A DNA stretch of 7,903 nucleotides, from NCBI GenBank assembly GCA_003661605.2, contig QMWL02000032.1, positions 1-7,903 of the forward strand. The letters run 5' to 3'. Source of the DNA: an archaeon. GTDB taxonomy: Archaea; Thermoproteota; QMWL01. Every line of letters begins with the position of its first letter. The stretch's first letter is position 1. Under the pieces are notes generated by a model. That model did no database searches. It saw only the letters and a list, made by a program, of their open reading frames with translations, and was not told the origin of the DNA. Below are positions 5,719 to 7,903 of this stretch, piece after piece. A program made the translations under genes and the position numbers.

Positions 5719-7569
5719 GTGCGCCTCCTCCTCATCCACGCCGAACGCTTCTCCTTTGAAGTACGAAAACCCGCTATTCGCGAACACGAACCAGTTGATG
5801 GTCGAGGTGCAGGCGAGTTCGAAAACCCTCTAGTGGTCTTCGTAGCTGTTGAGCGGAACGACATACCGCACCGTAACTACGTCATAGCGCGCGCTGTTCA
5901 CGAAATATTGGATGTTTTCCGACGCGTATCTGCAAGCCGCGTCATCCTCTATCCATTCGTTCACATTACTGACGACCCTGCACCTCCCTCTGACGCCCTC
6001 TCCGTGTTTCAGGAACTTGAACAACGCATTCGATCGGAGCAAGTTGCAGTTTTTCGCGCCCCCTTCGGCTGGTACAAGCGCTTCGACCTCCTTTGCCGTG
6101 GACACCCTCTAGCCGAGCTTAGCCGTACGATACGACCTGAGAGTGCAAAACAGGTTCAACGTCAAATACCAAGCCGATTTCTCGTCATCCTCCCCGACGG
6201 CTCCGAACTAGACCCTGCCGACTTCGTTGCAAATCCTTTAGCAGATCGGGAGGTACGCATACTTGTCCAACGCGAGGCTTTGCGTCAACCCGGTCCAGGC
6301 GGCGAACCCCGCTTCCTCCGTTACTGTCGCAAGTTCGGTATCGAGTGGGAGCCTGCTTCGGACCTTGGACACATGCGATACGAGCCCGATGCGTACATTC
6401 TCTTTGAGTGCATCACTCGGTACGTTGATCAGCTGGTGGAGGAGTTAGGCATTCCTGTTTTTCGAATCCGCGGCACTAACATGTTCGACCTCTCCATTCC
6501 TGCAGTCCGAAAACACGCCGAACTATTCGGCGATCGCCTCTATGAACTACACGCAGATGCCCGACACCTAGTCCTTCGCTATGCTGCTTGTCATCAACAA
6601 TTCTCTGCCGTCAAGGACTGGAGCATTAGCTACCGCCACCTCCCCTTCGCAGTATTCGAAATAGCTGACAGTTACCGGTTTGAACAATCTGGAGAACTAC
6701 TCCTCGCTTTTCGCGTCCGCAAACTGCACATGCCCGACCTTCACATCTTCTGCCGCGACCTTGAGGAAGCGCAACGATTGTCCTTTTCTGTGCATCAGCT
6801 CATACACCGCGAGGTTGAGCGCGTAGGACGTCGATACGTCCTCTACTACACTGTAACTGAATCTTTCTACGCTCAGCACCGCAACTACCTCCTTCAGCTA
6901 ATCCAGAGAGACCAGCGCCCTGCCCTAGTCCGCATTATCCCCGATGGCATATACTACTGGGTGCTCAACGCAGAGTACCACATCATCGACGAACTCGATC
7001 GCCCCCGCGAAATCGCAACCTTCCAGATAGACATCGACAACGCACGCCGTTTCGGTATAACCTATACCACCTCAGAGGGAAGTGCTGCACATCCGATAAT
7101 ACTGCACATCGCTTTCTTAGGGTCCGTCGAACGCTGGATCTACCTCCTCCTCGACACAGCCGCTCAGGCCGAGGCTTCAAACCGCAAACCCAGCCTACCC
7201 TTCTGGATTTGTCCGGTTCAGGTGCGTATCCTCCCTCTCCGTAGCGACCTAACAAACGCCGCGCTTGAGATCGCTAAACAGCTGTTAGCAGCTGGTTTTC
7301 GCGCTGATGTTGATGATCGAGACCTTGAGCTGGGGCGGAAGATCCGAGACGCAGAGACGCGCTGGATCCCTCTCATTGTAACGTACGGTCCAAAGGAGGT
7401 AGAAACAGGCGTGCTAGCTGTTCGCATACGCGAGAGCGGTGAGGTCCGCAAGCTATCCCTGCAACAGCTTATCCAACTGTGCAACGACCTTCAGGGTCCC
7501 TATCCCAAACTTCCACATCCTCACCTTCCCATTTTGGTTAGCCAGCGTCCTCGCTACGTTCACGACTAA
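5719..7569 (+). CDS. thrS: Threonyl-tRNA synthetase, archaeal type with editing domain
   Basis: This cytoplasmic class II synthetase (616 residues) charges tRNA-Thr with threonine. Residues 1-147 form the archaeal editing domain, a D-aminoacyl-tRNA-deacylase-like fold that removes mischarged serine. It starts MRLLLIHAERF and contains His82 (YPFVHIT), Tyr119 and Lys120 (RAPFGWYKRF) and Glu133 (GHPLAELSR), matching residues implicated in the Pyrococcus domain. The catalytic core has motif 2 around FEIADSYRFEQSGE with Arg332 in FRVRKL, motif 3 GSVERWIYLLLD (468-479), and the three zinc ligands that recognise threonine: Cys291 (AACHQQF), His342 (DLHIFC) and His463 (IILHIAFLG). The anticodon-binding domain runs from about residue 495 to the end. 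Some Crenarchaeota have split this enzyme into separate catalytic and editing proteins; here it is whole. GTG 5719 is preferred over TTG 5716 because family members begin M-R-hydrophobic-LLIH and because of the TATA spacing. Confidence 0.96.
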   Translation: MRLLLIHAERFSFEVRKPAIREHEPVDGRGAGEFENPLVVFVAVERNDIPHRNYVIARAVHEILDVFRRVSASRVILYPFVHITDDPAPPSDALSVFQELEQRIRSEQVAVFRAPFGWYKRFDLLCRGHPLAELSRTIRPESAKQVQRQIPSRFLVILPDGSELDPADFVANPLADREVRILVQREALRQPGPGGEPRFLRYCRKFGIEWEPASDLGHMRYEPDAYILFECITRYVDQLVEELGIPVFRIRGTNMFDLSIPAVRKHAELFGDRLYELHADARHLVLRYAACHQQFSAVKDWSISYRHLPFAVFEIADSYRFEQSGELLLAFRVRKLHMPDLHIFCRDLEEAQRLSFSVHQLIHREVERVGRRYVLYYTVTESFYAQHRNYLLQLIQRDQRPALVRIIPDGIYYWVLNAEYHIIDELDRPREIATFQIDIDNARRFGITYTTSEGSAAHPIILHIAFLGSVERWIYLLLDTAAQAEASNRKPSLPFWICPVQVRILPLRSDLTNAALEIAKQLLAAGFRADVDDRDLELGRKIRDAETRWIPLIVTYGPKEVETGVLAVRIRESGEVRKLSLQQLIQLCNDLQGPYPKLPHPHLPILVSQRPRYVHD

Positions 7570-7591
7570 GGGGTTCGAAAGCTCTGCACGA

Positions 7592-7798
7592 CTACATACG
7601 CGCCATCCACCGCCACCGCTCCAGTTGTCGTTCCTTCTTCACTCGCTTCTTAAACTCCTTGTAATGCTCTTTACACAGACGAACTCTACGACCCTTGCTT
7701 CGCACCCGCAGCCCCGCCTTCAAAGCTCGTTCAGTCGCAATACTGCGAACCGCTGGGTTCTTACATCCCTCTACGTCGCAGACTGCACGCTCGCTCAC
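7592..7798 (-). CDS. Small basic zinc-finger-like protein, conserved archaeal type
   Basis: With a GTG start at 7798 this gene encodes 68 residues. It contains Cys7 and Cys12 (CDVEGC) and then Cys42 and His45 (RLCKEHYKEF), a C-x4-C / C-x2-H set suited to bind one zinc. A very basic helical tail (KEFKKRVKKERQ) follows, ending in WRWMARM. Small proteins with an AVRSI-type segment and an LCKEHY-type motif are, from memory, common in archaea without an assigned function; nucleic-acid or ribosome binding is only a guess. The longest frame begins at GTG 7837 (81 residues). The shorter start is preferred because the extra 13 residues look unlike the rest and a TATA-like GCTTATCC is centred 24.5 nt before 7798. 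GTG 7801 is also possible. The gene converges with thrS, 22 nt apart, with no clear terminator between them. Confidence 0.75.
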   Translation of the reverse strand: MSERAVCDVEGCKNPAVRSIATERALKAGLRVRSKGRRVRLCKEHYKEFKKRVKKERQLERWRWMARM

Positions 7799-7818
7799 CA
7801 CCTGGCTTTCAGAAGTGC

Positions 7819-7826
7819 GGATAAGC
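7819..7826 (-). promoter_or_regulatory. TATA-like box for the small zinc-finger gene
   Basis: On the minus strand GCTTATCC is centred 24.5 nt before GTG 7798, the same spacing as at thrS (CTTATAG). It lies inside the longer possible reading frame, so it argues for the shorter protein. The match to a TATA consensus is modest. Confidence 0.35.
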
Positions 7827-7903
7827 TTTCGTAGCACCCACTTGAGCGCAGTCCACCGTCCTCAAGGCTCATAACACTCGCTGAAGTTGCTTTGATTGCT
7901 TAC

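Noticed and set aside
7439..7834. 131-codon plus-strand frame across the end of thrS and the small zinc-finger gene
   Set aside because: The translation is low-complexity (Ser, Thr, Leu, Pro, His rich) without domains, and it overlaps two well-supported genes.
7795..7872. 25-codon minus-strand ORF whose TGA overlaps GTG 7798 as GTGA, resembling an overlapping operon partner
   Set aside because: Its frame meets a stop at 7900-7902, so it cannot be the end of a long upstream gene, and the peptide shows no recognisable domain.
1..7903. Search for CRISPR arrays, tRNA or rRNA genes, transposases and attachment sites
   Set aside because: No regularly spaced direct repeats, tRNA-like cloverleaf with TTCGA arm in proper context, transposase motifs or terminal repeats were seen by eye; the window looks like stable chromosome.

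Overview
The window is archaeal. The 618-codon region on the right encodes a threonyl-tRNA synthetase with the archaeal D-aminoacyl-tRNA-deacylase-like editing domain. The other genes are an AmrS-type radical SAM enzyme, a small Lrp/AsnC regulator, KaiC/RecA-superfamily ATPases and a PRC-barrel plus coiled-coil protein resembling the archaeal division protein CdvA. Six of eight genes seem to start with GTG. Several have a TATA-like octamer centred about 21-25 nt before the start codon, the spacing expected for leaderless archaeal mRNAs. CdvA-like proteins are typical of TACK archaea, so a thermophilic TACK lineage (for example Caldarchaeum-like or Thermoprotei-related) is my best guess. That placement is inference only.

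Left part: a radical SAM enzyme of the AmmeMemoRadiSam type (11-1027) is followed by a 258-nt AT-richer intergenic stretch. That stretch holds several palindromic TTTTGCG-type elements and the likely promoter of an Lrp/AsnC regulator (1286-1723). Four genes then run in the same direction with short gaps of 45, 29 and 6 nt: the regulator, a CdvA-like PRC-barrel/coiled-coil protein (1769-2515), a KaiC-type ATPase with all catalytic motifs (2545-3276), and a second KaiC-like protein (3283-4425). The second KaiC-like protein has lost its Walker A lysine, Walker B aspartate and catalytic glutamates, and carries a C-terminal V4R-like domain.

Right part: a class I/II PLP aminotransferase (5638-4433, minus strand) converges with the pseudo-KaiC gene, only 7 nt apart. 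It diverges from thrS (5719-7569) across an 80-nt shared promoter region with a TATA-like box for each direction. A small basic zinc-finger-like protein gene (minus strand, ending at 7592) converges on thrS. The last ~65 nt hold no convincing gene.

Working picture: thrS, the aminotransferase and AmrS are housekeeping or conserved metabolic genes. The lrp - cdvA-like - kaiC - pseudo-kaiC block is the unusual part. It pairs an active KaiC ATPase with a catalytically dead, ligand-sensor-fused paralogue, next to a possible division scaffold. A joint function is a hypothesis supported only by gene order and domain content.
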